DNA of 64,000 bases from Proluteimonas flavola (GTDB lineage Bacteria > Pseudomonadota > Gammaproteobacteria > Xanthomonadales > Xanthomonadaceae), in NCBI RefSeq assembly GCF_021191705.1, contig NZ_JAIWPU010000013.1, forward strand, positions 1-64,000, written 5' to 3'. The notes under the pieces are model-generated. The model worked only from the letters and a program-made list of their open reading frames with translations. It did not search any database and was not told the DNA's origin. The position numbers were made by a program, and so were the translations under genes. Below, in pieces: positions 10,516-20,986 of this stretch (the first letter of the stretch is position 1; each line of letters begins with the position of its first letter).

Positions 10516-10540
10516 TGCAAAGGCGGCGCCAATCGCGCGC

Positions 10541-11242
10541 TCAGTCGAGCGCCAGCACCTGCCGCACGAAGGGCACGGTCAGGCGGCGCTGCGACGCCAG
10601 CGACGCATGGTCGAGCCGATCCAGCAGCGCGGTGAGCGCAGGGAGATCGCGATCGACGCGGCGCAGCAGCCAGTCGATGGTCGCGGCATCGACCTGCAGG
10701 CCGCGGCGTTCGGCGCGCAGACGCAGCAGATCATGACGGCCGGCGTCGTCGAGCACCGGCAGCGGCACGCGGATGCACTGGCCGAGTCGCGAACGCAGAT
10801 CCGGCAGGCCGAGGGCGAGTGCTTCCGGCGATGCGGAAGCGGTATAGAACACCGCGCGGCCTGCATCGTGCAGGCGGTTGTGCAGGCCGAACAGCGCGAC
10901 CTCGTCGTCGCGGTCGCCGGCGATGGCATCCACGTCATCGATCGCGACCAGATCGTGGCCATCGAGTGCCTGCGCTGCATCGCGCAGGCGGCCGGCGATG
11001 CCACGCAGCGGCAGGTAGACCGCACGCCGGCCGAGCCGGTCGGCTTCCGCGCACAGGGCGATGGCGAGATGGGTCTTGCCGGTGCCCGAGGCGCCTTCGA
11101 CGTACAACCCGCGGCGCACGCCGGCCAGCGCGAAGTCGCGCAGTTGCGGCAGCAACGCGGGATCGTCGGCGACGAAGGTTTCGAGCCGCTGGTCCGGTGG
11201 ATACCGGAGCGCCAGCGGCAACTGGGGCGATGGACCGCTCAT
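10541..11242 (-). CDS. hda: DnaA regulatory inactivator Hda
   Basis: Hda couples replication to DnaA-ATP hydrolysis by binding the sliding clamp. In 233 residues the clamp-binding motif QLPLAL is at 7-12; the AAA+ Walker A is GASGTGKT (50-57) and the Walker B region is VAIDDVDA (99-106); a sensor arginine region LRSRLGQC follows. No DnaA-type DNA-binding domain is present, as expected. It lies 7 bp downstream of the PerM-type permease gene on the minus strand, the usual order in xanthomonads. Confidence 0.95.
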   Translation of the reverse strand: MSGPSPQLPLALRYPPDQRLETFVADDPALLPQLRDFALAGVRRGLYVEGASGTGKTHLAIALCAEADRLGRRAVYLPLRGIAGRLRDAAQALDGHDLVAIDDVDAIAGDRDDEVALFGLHNRLHDAGRAVFYTASASPEALALGLPDLRSRLGQCIRVPLPVLDDAGRHDLLRLRAERRGLQVDAATIDWLLRRVDRDLPALTALLDRLDHASLASQRRLTVPFVRQVLALD

Positions 11243-11249
11243 GCCCAGC

Positions 11250-12434
11250 TCAACGCTCGCCGTCCGCGCCCTTGGTGTCGGTCACGATGATCACCGGACG
11301 CTGGGCCGGCCCCGCACCCGCGATCTCGATTTCGGGCTTGTCGCCGGCGTACAGGCGGCTGTGGGTGTAGCGCTCGTGCGCGAAGCGCAGCAGCACGTTG
11401 ACGACCGCGGCCATCGGCAGCGCCAGCAGCATGCCGAGGAAGCCGAACAGCTGGCCGCCGGCGAGCACCGCGAAGATCACTGCGACCGGATGCAGGCCGA
11501 TGCGGTCGCCGACCAGGCGCGGCGTCAGCACGTAGCTCTCGAGCAGCTGGCCGGCGGTGAACACGAGAGTGCCCAGGATCAGCAACTGCCAGTCGAACCC
11601 CTGCGCCTGCACCAGCGCCGCGAGCAGCATCAGGATCGCGCCGACGGTCGCGCCCAGGTAGGGAATGAAGCTGATCAGTCCGGCGATCAGGCCGAGCAGG
11701 ATGCCCAGGCGCAGCCCCACCAGTTGCAGGCCGACGGCATAGAACGCGCCCTGCCCCAGCATCACCAGGAACTGGCCGCGCAGGAAGCCGCCGAGCGATT
11801 CGCTGGTCTCGCGCGCCAGCCGGGTCGCGGTGTCGATGTGGTCGCGCGGGATCATCGCCGCGACGCGCTCGACCAGCAGGTCCCAGTCGCGCATGAAATA
11901 GAAGGCCAGGATCGGCACCAGCACCAGGTTGATGACCAGCGCCAGGATCGCGAACCCCGAGCGCGACACGTAGGCCAGCACCGTCGCCGCGACGCCGCCG
12001 GCCTGCTGCCAGTGCCCGCGGATCAGTTCGATCAGGCGGTCGGTGTCGAGCCAGGACACCACTTCATAGCCGGTGCGCTGCTCGATCCACGGCAGCGCGG
12101 TGCCGAGCAGCCAGTCGCGATACTGCGGCAGGCTGTCGATCAGGGTGACGATCTGCCGCTCGATCATCGGCACCACGATGATCAGCACCAGCGCCAGCAG
12201 CAACGTCATCAGCAGGAACACCAGCGTCACCGCGACCGCGCGCGAGCGGCCGCGACGCTCGAGGCGGTCGACCAGCGGATCGCCCAGCCAGCCCAGCAGC
12301 AGCGCCAGCACGAAGGGCGTGAGGATCGGGCCGAGCAGCCAGATCACGTAGCCGGCGGCGAATGCCACCAGGCCCCATTGCAGGCGCTTGAGGAAACGTG
12401 CGATGTCGGCGTTCGCGGGGTCGGTCTGGATCAT
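11250..12434 (-). CDS. AI-2E/PerM family inner-membrane permease
   Basis: A 394-residue membrane protein of the AI-2E exporter/PerM family (TqsA, PerM). Seven to eight hydrophobic segments are seen, for example around residues 20-60, 72-98, 165-195 and 225-350. The family elements LLGWLGDPLVDRLERRG and LVGDRIGLHPVAVIFAVLAGGQLFGFLGMLLALP are both present. The family holds quorum-signal exporters and Na+/H+ antiporters, so the substrate cannot be given. It is co-oriented with the DUF2066 and hda genes; gaps are 34 and 7 bp, suggesting one transcript DUF2066-perM-hda. Confidence 0.9.
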   Translation of the reverse strand: MIQTDPANADIARFLKRLQWGLVAFAAGYVIWLLGPILTPFVLALLLGWLGDPLVDRLERRGRSRAVAVTLVFLLMTLLLALVLIIVVPMIERQIVTLIDSLPQYRDWLLGTALPWIEQRTGYEVVSWLDTDRLIELIRGHWQQAGGVAATVLAYVSRSGFAILALVINLVLVPILAFYFMRDWDLLVERVAAMIPRDHIDTATRLARETSESLGGFLRGQFLVMLGQGAFYAVGLQLVGLRLGILLGLIAGLISFIPYLGATVGAILMLLAALVQAQGFDWQLLILGTLVFTAGQLLESYVLTPRLVGDRIGLHPVAVIFAVLAGGQLFGFLGMLLALPMAAVVNVLLRFAHERYTHSRLYAGDKPEIEIAGAGPAQRPVIIVTDTKGADGER

Positions 12435-12468
12435 CGGTGGCGGTCCGTGCGGTACAGCGAGGAAGGGA

Positions 12469-13563
12469 TCAACGCAGATGGAACACGGGCGTGACGCCCT
12501 CGATGTTGCCGTCGGCTTCCACGAATACGGTTTCGTCGGCCATGCGGCGGAAGCCGGTCAGACCCGTGAGCAGATCGAGCTGGACCTCCAGCCCCATCGG
12601 TGTCGCCCGGACCGGACGGATGCCGCGCACCACCGACATGCGCTGCAGCTGCGCGGACAGCTTCACGTAGTCGGCGCTGCTGTTGATGCCGGAGAACACG
12701 ATCGCCTGCGTCGACGGCGCGCCGGTCGGGCTGGTGCGGGCATAGCGTTTGGTCAGCGCATCGGCCGCGCCGTCGGCGCCGCTGGCCAGCGTGCGTCGGG
12801 CATCGTCACCGGTCTCGCTCCAGCGCGCGAGCACACGGCCGCCGTCGACGAAGATCCAGTCGGCCTTCCAGCCGGCGCCGTCGCGGTAGAGCTTGCCGAT
12901 CAGCTGCATCGGCGGGTTGTAGCGCGCGGAAATGCGCGCGACCGCGGCGGTGTCGCCACGCCAGATCGCGCCGACGGCGGCCTGTTCGGCGGCATTGCCG
13001 GACGGCAGGCCGAGGCGGTAGCCGCGCTCGATGGCGCGCTGCAGCGTCGGGCGGGCCACGTTGTTCTGCTGCAGGGCGACCAGGCGCGGACCGGAACCGT
13101 CGTCGATCGCCAGCCACATCACCGGCTTGGGCCGCGGGTCCGGCCACACCGGCAGGCCCAGCGCGCCGGCGACGGCGTCCACGTCGTCCTGGCGGAAGCG
13201 CACGACCAGCGTGGTGGTGAAGGTCGGCGAGCCGCGCGAGGACACGCCCTCGTCCTGGCGGTAGTCGTAGCCCTCGACGTACTGGGCGGCGCGGCGGAGC
13301 TCCTGCGACACGCCCGGGCGCTGGGCCGCGTTGCGGTCGCCCGACAGCTTGCCGAGCACCTGCGCCAGCGCGCGCGTGAAGCCGGCTTCGCGCTCGGATT
13401 CGCTCTGGCTGCGCACCGGAATCTCGGCCGCGTACAGACCCACGGCCGCGGCCCGGTCGCCTTCCACGCGCTGCGCGGAGGCGGTTCCCGACACGGCGAA
13501 CGTGCCCAGCAGCGCGGCCAGCAGCCACGTCATCATGTTGAACGAGCGCTTCGGGCGGTGCAT
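12469..13563 (-). CDS. DUF2066 family exported protein
   Basis: A 364-residue protein with signal peptide MHRPKRSFNMMTWLLAALL ending near TASA|QRVEG. The mature part starts with the DUF2066 pattern: LYAAEIPVRSQSESEREAGFTRALAQVLGKLSGDRN, then YVEGYDYRQ and the FTTTLVVRF strand. Function unknown; gammaproteobacteria keep it between purM and perM/hda, as here. The start at 13563 has an AGGA 8 bases upstream; an ATG 27 bp earlier has no ribosome site. It is divergent from purM with 146 bp between, where a promoter-like element is seen. Confidence 0.88.
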   Translation of the reverse strand: MHRPKRSFNMMTWLLAALLGTFAVSGTASAQRVEGDRAAAVGLYAAEIPVRSQSESEREAGFTRALAQVLGKLSGDRNAAQRPGVSQELRRAAQYVEGYDYRQDEGVSSRGSPTFTTTLVVRFRQDDVDAVAGALGLPVWPDPRPKPVMWLAIDDGSGPRLVALQQNNVARPTLQRAIERGYRLGLPSGNAAEQAAVGAIWRGDTAAVARISARYNPPMQLIGKLYRDGAGWKADWIFVDGGRVLARWSETGDDARRTLASGADGAADALTKRYARTSPTGAPSTQAIVFSGINSSADYVKLSAQLQRMSVVRGIRPVRATPMGLEVQLDLLTGLTGFRRMADETVFVEADGNIEGVTPVFHLR

Positions 13564-13673
13564 CCGGCAAATCCTGGATCGGGGCGTCATCGAGGCGCGA
13601 TGGTGCCATAAACGATGCGGACGGTCCGTGGCGGTGCCGATGCACGGGCCACGACTGCGGGCCGGCCGGCTGC

Positions 13674-13679
13674 TAAAAT
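13674..13679 (+). promoter_or_regulatory. Possible -10 element of purM
   Basis: TAAAAT sits in a very G+C-rich gap 31 bp upstream of the purM start and is the most A+T-rich hexamer there. No clear -35 is seen 17 bp upstream, so this is a weak candidate. No PurR-type operator was recognised. Confidence 0.3.
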
Positions 13680-13709
13680 CGGCGGTCTTCCCGCCTTGCG
13701 ACGGCTGCC

Positions 13710-14753
13710 GTGACCGCTCCCACTCCCCTGACCTACCGCGATGCCGGCGTCGATATCGACGCGGGCAATGAACTCGTCGAACGCATCAAGCCGCTGGTCA
13801 AGCGCAGTTTCCGGCCCGAGGTCATGGGTGGCCTGGGCGGTTTCGGCGCGCTGTTCGACCTCTCGGGCAAGTACCGCGAACCGGTGCTGGTGTCCGGCAC
13901 GGACGGCGTGGGCACCAAGCTCAAGCTCGCCCAGCAGTTCGGCCGCCACGACACGATCGGCATCGATCTGGTCGCGATGTGCGTCAACGACGTGCTGGTG
14001 CAGGGCGCCGAGCCGCTGTTCTTCCTCGACTACTTCGCCACCGGCAAGCTCGACATCGACACCACCGCGTCGGTCATCGGCGGCATCGCCCGCGGCTGCG
14101 AACTGTCGGGCTGCGCGCTGATCGGCGGCGAAACCGCCGAGATGCCGGACATGTACGGCATCGGCGAATACGACCTGGCCGGCTTCACCGTCGGCGCGGT
14201 CGAGAAGTCCGAGCTGCGCGACGGCGGCAAGGTGCAGGCCGGCGATGTGCTGGTCGGCATCGCGTCCAGCGGTCCGCATTCGAACGGTTACTCGCTGATC
14301 CGGCGCATCTTCGAGCGCGCCGGTCGTCCGGCCGATGTCGAAGTCGGCGGGGTGAACCTGGTCGACGCGCTGATGGCGCCGACCACGCTCTACGTGAAGC
14401 CGGTGCTGGAACTGCTGCGCGGCGAACTCGGCCCGCAGTTGCACGCGATGGCGCACGTCACCGGCGGCGGCCTGACCGAGAACATCATCCGCGTGATTCC
14501 GGACGGCCTCGGCCTGACGATCGATGCGAAGGCGTGGCCGCAGCCGCCGGTGTTCGCGTGGCTGCAGCGCGAAGGCGCGGTCGCCGATCACGAGATGTGG
14601 CGCACGTTCAACTGCGGCATCGGCTTCGTGCTGGTGGTGCCGGCAGGCAGCGTGGCCGCGTTCGACACCGCGCTCGACGGTCTGGGCCTCGCCCACTGGA
14701 CGATCGGCGAGGTGGTCGAAGCCGGCGACGGCGACCGCGTGCGCATCGGCTGA
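13710..14753 (+). CDS. purM: Phosphoribosylformylglycinamidine cyclo-ligase (AIR synthase)
   Basis: PurM closes FGAM to AIR with ATP in purine synthesis. It has 347 residues with the family motifs [12 protein letters not shown] (61-72), [27 protein letters not shown] (84-110), [10 protein letters not shown] (137-146), [13 protein letters not shown] and HVTGGGL. The GTG start at 13710 gives [17 protein letters not shown], a normal N-terminus. A small membrane-protein gene and then purN follow on the same strand at very short spacing, so the purine genes appear co-transcribed. Confidence 0.97.
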   Translation: MTAPTPLTYRDAGVDIDAGNELVERIKPLVKRSFRPEVMGGLGGFGALFDLSGKYREPVLVSGTDGVGTKLKLAQQFGRHDTIGIDLVAMCVNDVLVQGAEPLFFLDYFATGKLDIDTTASVIGGIARGCELSGCALIGGETAEMPDMYGIGEYDLAGFTVGAVEKSELRDGGKVQAGDVLVGIASSGPHSNGYSLIRRIFERAGRPADVEVGGVNLVDALMAPTTLYVKPVLELLRGELGPQLHAMAHVTGGGLTENIIRVIPDGLGLTIDAKAWPQPPVFAWLQREGAVADHEMWRTFNCGIGFVLVVPAGSVAAFDTALDGLGLAHWTIGEVVEAGDGDRVRIG

Positions 14754-14763
14754 TTCCGGCGCC

Positions 14764-15228
14764 GTGTCGGCCGGTCACGAACCCGCGTCTCCGTACGCAC
14801 CGCCGGCGACCGCATCGCCAGCGGTGCGCGTGCCGGTGTCGCCTGCCGTGGCGTCCGGCCAGCTGCGCATGCTCGGCGTGCTGCATCACATCCTCGGCGG
14901 GCTGTCGCTCGCCGGCGCGGTGGGCTTCGGCATCATTCTGGTGTTCGGCTTCACCCAGGAAGCCGCCGACGGTTTCACCGATCCCGTCGGCCTGGCGACG
15001 ATCGCGGTGTTCGGGGTGCTGACCTTGGGCTCGCTGATCGGTGGCGCGCTGTGCATCTGGTCAGGCCTGCATCTGTTGCGGCACACGCGCCCCGGCCTGT
15101 GCACCACGGTCGCGGCCTTGCTCTGCCTCAACGTCCCGCTCGGCACCGCGCTGGGGATCGCCACGCTGGTGGTCCTGCAGCGGCCCGACATCCGCGCCCT
15201 GTTCGACGCCACGGGCCCACGCCGATGA
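14764..15228 (+). CDS. Small membrane protein between purM and purN
   Basis: A 154-residue protein starting at GTG 14764, 10 bp after purM. The first about 35 residues are Ala/Pro/Ser/Val-rich (SPYAPPATASPAVRVP); then follow three or four hydrophobic helices (about 40-64, 74-100, 112-136), with QLRMLGVLHHILGG before the first. The pattern resembles small DUF-type inner-membrane proteins of xanthomonads, but I cannot name the family. Its stop overlaps the purN start by 4 bp (ATGA), so expression is coupled to purN. The coding frame is supported by this tight fit and by the helix pattern. Confidence 0.75.
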   Translation: MSAGHEPASPYAPPATASPAVRVPVSPAVASGQLRMLGVLHHILGGLSLAGAVGFGIILVFGFTQEAADGFTDPVGLATIAVFGVLTLGSLIGGALCIWSGLHLLRHTRPGLCTTVAALLCLNVPLGTALGIATLVVLQRPDIRALFDATGPRR

Positions 15229-15881
15229 CGCTGCGCCTGGCGGTGCTGGCCTCGGGCCGCGGCAGCAACCTGCAGGCGATCCTCGATGCGATCGCGGCCG
15301 GCACGCTGGATGCCGAGGTCATCGGCGCCTGGTCGGACCGAGCAGACGCGCAGGCGCTCGTGCGTGCCCGCGAAGCGGGTCTGCAGGCCCATGCGATCCG
15401 CCCGCGCGATTTCGCCGACCGCGCTGCGCATGACGCCGCGCTGTTCGGCGCGCTCGATGCCGCGGCGCCCGACCTGATCGTCTGCGCCGGCTACATGCGC
15501 CTGATCGGCGCCGAAGTACTGGCCGCGCGCGCCGGCAGGATGATCAACATTCACCCCTCGCTGCTGCCCCACTTCAAGGGCCTGCACACGCATCAACGCG
15601 CGCTGGATGCCGGCGTCCCGGAGCACGGCGCCAGCGTGCATTACGTGACGGCCGAACTCGACGGCGGCCCGGTCGTCGCGCAGGCGCGGGTTCCGGTATT
15701 GCCCGGCGACGATGCCGCGACGCTCTCGGCGCGCGTGCTGGGCCGCGAACACCCGCTGCTGCTGGAGACGCTGCGCTGGATCGCCGCCGACCGCGTGCGG
15801 CTGCATGAAGACGGCATTCATGTCGACGGCCGATGCATCGCTGCGCCGCTTCAGCTGGCAGCCACCGACCACTTCGCATGA
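15225..15881 (+). CDS. purN: Phosphoribosylglycinamide formyltransferase
   Basis: GART transfers formyl from 10-formyl-THF to GAR, the third step of purine synthesis. In 218 residues the phosphate-binding VLASGRGSNLQ is at 7-17. The catalytic set is Asn108 and His110 (INIHPSLLPHFKG) and Asp146 (ELDGGPV), offset by two from E. coli N106/H108/D144. The ATG at 15225 overlaps the stop of the membrane-protein gene. Two DUF3108 genes follow after 9 bp. Confidence 0.97.
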   Translation: MTLRLAVLASGRGSNLQAILDAIAAGTLDAEVIGAWSDRADAQALVRAREAGLQAHAIRPRDFADRAAHDAALFGALDAAAPDLIVCAGYMRLIGAEVLAARAGRMINIHPSLLPHFKGLHTHQRALDAGVPEHGASVHYVTAELDGGPVVAQARVPVLPGDDAATLSARVLGREHPLLLETLRWIAADRVRLHEDGIHVDGRCIAAPLQLAATDHFA

Positions 15882-15890
15882 TGCCGCTCT

Positions 15891-16613
15891 ATGCGCCCCC
15901 TCCTGTCCCTGTTCGTGACCGCCCTGCTGATCGTCTCGTGGCCCCCGGCTGCGCGCGCTGCTGAAATCGAACCGTTCGTTGCGACCTACGACGCCTGGTA
16001 CCAGGGCAAGCAGGCCGGCACGGCGACGATGCGGCTGCAACCGCAGGGCGCGCAGTGGCAGGTGGATCTCGGCATCCGCGGCAACCGCGGCTTCGCCGGC
16101 ATCCTCGGTCTGAACCTCGAACAGGACACGCTGTTCGATGTCGCCGGCACCGTCTACCGCCCGCTGCGCCAGAGCACGACGCGCAAGGCCGCGGTGTTCT
16201 TCAACCGCAAGGTCGAGGGCGTCTACGACTGGACCAACAACGTGGCGCGCTGGACCGGCGATCTGAGCAAGCGTCGCCGCGAACCGGTGCCGCTGCAGCC
16301 CGGCGACATGAGCGCGCTGCTGATCAACCTGGCAGTGATGCGCGATGCCGCGCCGAACGCCGCATTGCAGTACCGCTTCGTCGACGGCGGCCGCGTGCGC
16401 CAGTATGCCTACCAGGCGGCGGCGGAGCCGGAACTCGTGCAGGTCGGCGACATCAGCTACTCGGCGCTGCGCGTTTCACGGACCAACGGCGGCAACGACG
16501 AGATGATCATCTGGGTCGCGGACGGCGTACCGACGCCGGTCCGGATCCTGCAACGCGAAGATGGCGAGGACGCGGTGGACCTGCGCCTGGTCGAATACCA
16601 AGGAGCACCATGA
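15891..16613 (+). CDS. DUF3108 exported protein, copy 1
   Basis: A 240-residue protein with a cleavable signal (MRPLLSLFVTALLIVSWPPA, then ARAAEIEPF). The mature part shows the DUF3108 pattern: FVATYDAWYQGKQAGTATMRL, then RPLRQSTTRKAAVFFNRKVEGVYDW, LQPGDMSALLINLAVMRD and a C-terminal VPTPVRILQRE. The fold predicted for this family is a periplasmic beta-sandwich; the role is unknown. It is followed at 4-bp overlap by a second, clearly related gene, a tandem duplication. It lies 9 bp after purN and may share its transcript. Confidence 0.88.
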   Translation: MRPLLSLFVTALLIVSWPPAARAAEIEPFVATYDAWYQGKQAGTATMRLQPQGAQWQVDLGIRGNRGFAGILGLNLEQDTLFDVAGTVYRPLRQSTTRKAAVFFNRKVEGVYDWTNNVARWTGDLSKRRREPVPLQPGDMSALLINLAVMRDAAPNAALQYRFVDGGRVRQYAYQAAAEPELVQVGDISYSALRVSRTNGGNDEMIIWVADGVPTPVRILQREDGEDAVDLRLVEYQGAP

Positions 16614-17329
16614 TGAAGACACGAGCCCCCACGACCCGGCTGCTGACCGCAGCCGGCGCCGCGTTGCTGGCCTTCGCTGCGCTGCCCGCGCTGGCGATCG
16701 AGCCGTTCACCGCGACCTACCAGGCCAACTACATGGGCATGCGCGCGCAGGCGAACATGAATCTCACGCAGGAAGGCGGCAACCGCTGGAAGTACGATCT
16801 GCAGGTCGCCGGCGCCGGCGCGCGTCTGGCGCAGACCACGACCTTCGAAGCCAATGGCGAGCAGTGGCGTCCGGTGTCGAGCAGCGACGCGCAGCGCGGC
16901 GAATCCGGCCTCGCGGCGATGCTGATGAAGAACCGCGAACTCAACACGACCTACGACTGGAACGCGGGCGAGGCCCGCTTCACCGGGGACGTGCGCGACG
17001 GCCAGAGCGGCCCGGTGAAGCTGCAGGCCGGCGACCTCGACGGCATGCTGATGAACCTCGTCCTGGTGCGCGACGTGCAGGCCGGCAAGTCGCCGCTGCG
17101 CTACCGCCTGGTCGAAGACGGCCGCGCCAAGCGCCAGTTGTTCGAACGCCAGGGCACCGAGCAGGTGACCGTCGGCGGTCGTTCGATGGAAGCCACCAAG
17201 GTCGTGCGTACCGATGGGCGCCGCGAGATCATCGCGTGGATCGTCGACGACATGCCGGTGCCGGCGCGCCTGCTGCAGCGCCGCGATGGCAAGGACCACA
17301 TCGACATGCGCCTGCAGTCGGTCAACTGA
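16610..17329 (+). CDS. DUF3108 exported protein, copy 2
   Basis: A 239-residue paralogue of the preceding protein. The signal peptide ends near ALPALA|IEPF; the mature N-terminus IEPFTATYQANYMGMRAQANMNL aligns with IEPFVATYDAWYQGKQAGTATMRL of copy 1. Shared landmarks include NTTYDWNAGEARFTGD, LQAGDLDGMLMNLVLVRD, and the end VPARLLQRRDGKDHIDMRL. The start at 16610 has AGGAG at 16601-16605 and overlaps the stop of copy 1 by 4 bp. The transcript should end at the strong hairpin 17351-17377. Confidence 0.88.
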   Translation: MMKTRAPTTRLLTAAGAALLAFAALPALAIEPFTATYQANYMGMRAQANMNLTQEGGNRWKYDLQVAGAGARLAQTTTFEANGEQWRPVSSSDAQRGESGLAAMLMKNRELNTTYDWNAGEARFTGDVRDGQSGPVKLQAGDLDGMLMNLVLVRDVQAGKSPLRYRLVEDGRAKRQLFERQGTEQVTVGGRSMEATKVVRTDGRREIIAWIVDDMPVPARLLQRRDGKDHIDMRLQSVN

Positions 17330-17350
17330 CCCGCGCGCATCGCGTCATGC

Positions 17351-17377
17351 AAAAGGCCCCGCATCGCGGGGCCTTTT
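17351..17377. terminator. Bidirectional rho-independent terminator
   Basis: AAAAGGCCCCGC (17351-17362) and GCGGGGCCTTTT (17366-17377) form a perfect 12-bp stem with a 3-nt loop and end in TTTT on both strands. It lies between the plus-strand DUF3108 pair (stop 17329) and the minus-strand EF-hand/murA group (stop 17404), so it can end both. Confidence 0.9.
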
Positions 17378-17403
17378 CCGTTGGACGCCTGGCGTCGTGC
17401 CGT

Positions 17404-17700
17404 CTATGGGGCGGTTTCGGTCCTGCACTCCATGCGGATCGATTCGGCCGAGCCGCGCCGGCGGTAGTCGACGCAGCTGCGGTTGCCTTCCTGCGTGCGC
17501 ACCGCGGTGACGGTGAAGAAGCCCTGCAGCACTTCGCCGCGGGTCAGTTCGCCGTCCTCGTTCCAGTCCATGTCCTTGAACGGCATGCCGCTGAGCGCCG
17601 CGGCATTGGTGGAATGCATCCAGCCCAGCGCGAGCAGCACCACCGCGATCGTCGCGAACAGCGCGATGCGGCGGTTCGACAACCGGCCCTTGAACGCCAT
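17404..17700 (-). CDS. Small EF-hand-like membrane-anchored protein
   Basis: A 98-residue protein. One N-terminal hydrophobic helix (about residues 12-34) serves as anchor or uncleaved signal. An EF-hand-like loop DMDWNEDGELTRGE follows at about 43-56 (Asp, Asp, Asn, Asp, Glu, Glu positions fit Ca2+ ligands), then LQGFFTVTAVRTQEGNRSC and a cysteine near the end (MEC). A single EF-hand suggests pairing as a dimer or a degenerate site. Function unknown. It follows murA by 3 bp and probably shares its transcript. Confidence 0.75.
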   Translation of the reverse strand: MAFKGRLSNRRIALFATIAVVLLALGWMHSTNAAALSGMPFKDMDWNEDGELTRGEVLQGFFTVTAVRTQEGNRSCVDYRRRGSAESIRMECRTETAP

Positions 17701-17703
17701 GGC

Positions 17704-19281
<1,578 letters not shown>

Positions 19282-19362
19282 TCATCGCCGACGCCGCCTG
19301 TCGCGGGGCATTCACGCCGGAAAGCGCATAAAATGAACGGCTTAGCCTAACGGAAAAGCCCT

Positions 19363-20373
19363 GTGCCGGATATGGTCGACCACCCCCGTGACGTTGCCGC
19401 TGCCGGGTCCGGTTTCGCGGCCAGCGGACGACGTGTCTTCGCGGTCGAGGTCGAAGGCCTGCAGGCGGTCGCGGCGCGGCTGGACGGCGAGTTCTCCGCC
19501 GCATGCGCGCGCATCCTCGAATGCCGCGGCCGCGTGGTCTGCATGGGCATGGGCAAGTCCGGCCATGTCGCCCGCAAGATCGCCGCGACACTGGCCTCGA
19601 CCGGCACGCCGGCGTTCTACGTACACCCGGGCGAAGCCGGCCACGGCGACCTCGGCATGATCACCGATGCCGACGTGGTACTGGCGCTGTCGTACTCGGG
19701 CGAGTCCGACGAGATCCTGATGCTGCTGCCGGTGCTCAAGCGCCAGGGCAACGCGCTGATCGCGGTGACCGGCCGCGCCGGCTCGACGCTGGCCGGCGCC
19801 GCCGACATCCATCTCGACATCAGCGTGCCGGCCGAGGCCTGCCCGCTGGCGCTGGCGCCGACCGCGAGCACCACGGCGTCGCTGGCGATGGGCGATGCGC
19901 TGGCGGTCGCGCTGCTGGAAGCGCGCGGTTTCACCGCCGACGACTTCGCCCGCTCGCATCCGGCCGGCGCGCTCGGCCGCCGCCTGCTGCTGCACATCCG
20001 CGACGTCATGCACGGCGGCGGCGAGATTCCGACCGTCGCCGCCGATGCCTCGCTGGCCGATGCGCTGCTGGAAATGAGCCGCAAGCGTCTGGGCATGACC
20101 GTGGTCGTCGACGAGGCCCGGCGCCTGATCGGCCTCTACACCGACGGCGACCTGCGCCGCACGCTGACCGACCCGGCCATCGACGTCCGCGATGCACGCA
20201 TCGCCGACGTGATGACCCGCGATCCGATCGCGATCGCTGCCGATGCCCTCGCAGTCGAGGCGGCCCGGCTGATGGAAACCCGCAAGATCACCATGCTGCC
20301 GGTCATCGACGGCGATCGCCGCGTGGTCGGCGCCCTGAACATCCAGGACCTGCTGCGCGCCCGCGTGGTCTGA
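19363..20373 (+). CDS. kdsD: D-arabinose 5-phosphate isomerase
   Basis: KdsD converts ribulose 5-phosphate to arabinose 5-phosphate for Kdo and so for lipopolysaccharide. It has 336 residues: a SIS domain (about 45-180) with GMGKSGHVARKIAATLASTGTPAFYVHPGEAGHGDLG and SYSGES, then two CBS domains (about 210-330) ending in MLPVIDGDRRVVGALNIQDLLRA. The start may be GTG 19363 or ATG 19372; both give a normal N-terminus. An A+T-rich ATAAAAT lies 29 bp upstream in the divergent gap. It begins the kdsD-kdsC-lptC-lptA-lptB run. Confidence 0.96.
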   Translation: MPDMVDHPRDVAAAGSGFAASGRRVFAVEVEGLQAVAARLDGEFSAACARILECRGRVVCMGMGKSGHVARKIAATLASTGTPAFYVHPGEAGHGDLGMITDADVVLALSYSGESDEILMLLPVLKRQGNALIAVTGRAGSTLAGAADIHLDISVPAEACPLALAPTASTTASLAMGDALAVALLEARGFTADDFARSHPAGALGRRLLLHIRDVMHGGGEIPTVAADASLADALLEMSRKRLGMTVVVDEARRLIGLYTDGDLRRTLTDPAIDVRDARIADVMTRDPIAIAADALAVEAARLMETRKITMLPVIDGDRRVVGALNIQDLLRARVV

Positions 20374-20392
20374 GCCGGCGCCCATTCATTCG

Positions 20393-20986
20393 ATGCCCGA
20401 TACTTTCGAAACCATGCCCGACGCCCCCGCCCCCTTCGACGCGGCCCCGTTCGCCGATGTTCCCGACGCGATCCTCGCCCGCGCCGCCCGCGTGCGCCTG
20501 GCGTGCTTCGATGTCGACGGCACCCTGACCGACGGCAGCCTCGGCTTCGACAGCGACGGGCGCGAGATCAAGACCTTCCACGTCCACGACGGCCAGGGCC
20601 TGGTGCTGCTGCGCAAGGTCGGCATCGCGGTCGCACTGGTGACGGCGCGCAAGGGCGGCATCGTCGAGCGCCGCGCTGCGGATCTCGGCGTGGAGGCGCA
20701 TGTGCACGTGGCCGACAAGCGCGAGCGCGTCGAATCGCTGTGCGCCTCGCTCGACATCACGCTGGACGACGTCGCCTTCATGGGCGACGACCTGGCCGAT
20801 GTCGGCGTGATGCGCGCGGTCGGTTTCGCCGTGTCCCCTGCCGATGCGCACGCCTGCGCCGGCGACAGCGCGCACTGGCGCACCCGCGCCAATGGCGGCC
20901 GCGGCGCCGGCCGTGAACTGTGCGATCTCATCCTCCATGCGCAGGGTCGCCTGGCCGGCATCCACGCCGATGGGCGGGTCTCGTGA
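20393..20986 (+). CDS. kdsC: 3-deoxy-D-manno-octulosonate 8-phosphate phosphatase
   Basis: KdsC removes phosphate from Kdo-8-P. It is a HAD-family enzyme without a cap domain, 197 residues. The nucleophile pair is Asp40/Asp42 (FDVDGTLTDG); motif II is VTARKGG, and the metal-binding motif GDDLADVGVM lies at 131-140. The first 30 residues are an extra Ala/Pro-rich tail. The next gene starts inside its stop codon (GTGA), so lptC is translationally coupled. Confidence 0.95.
   Translation: MPDTFETMPDAPAPFDAAPFADVPDAILARAARVRLACFDVDGTLTDGSLGFDSDGREIKTFHVHDGQGLVLLRKVGIAVALVTARKGGIVERRAADLGVEAHVHVADKRERVESLCASLDITLDDVAFMGDDLADVGVMRAVGFAVSPADAHACAGDSAHWRTRANGGRGAGRELCDLILHAQGRLAGIHADGRVS

Noticed and set aside
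19327-19334. Clear sigma-70 promoter for kdsD around ATAAAAT
   Set aside because: The -10-like stretch lacks a -35 at 16-18 bp; kept only as a remark in the kdsD entry.
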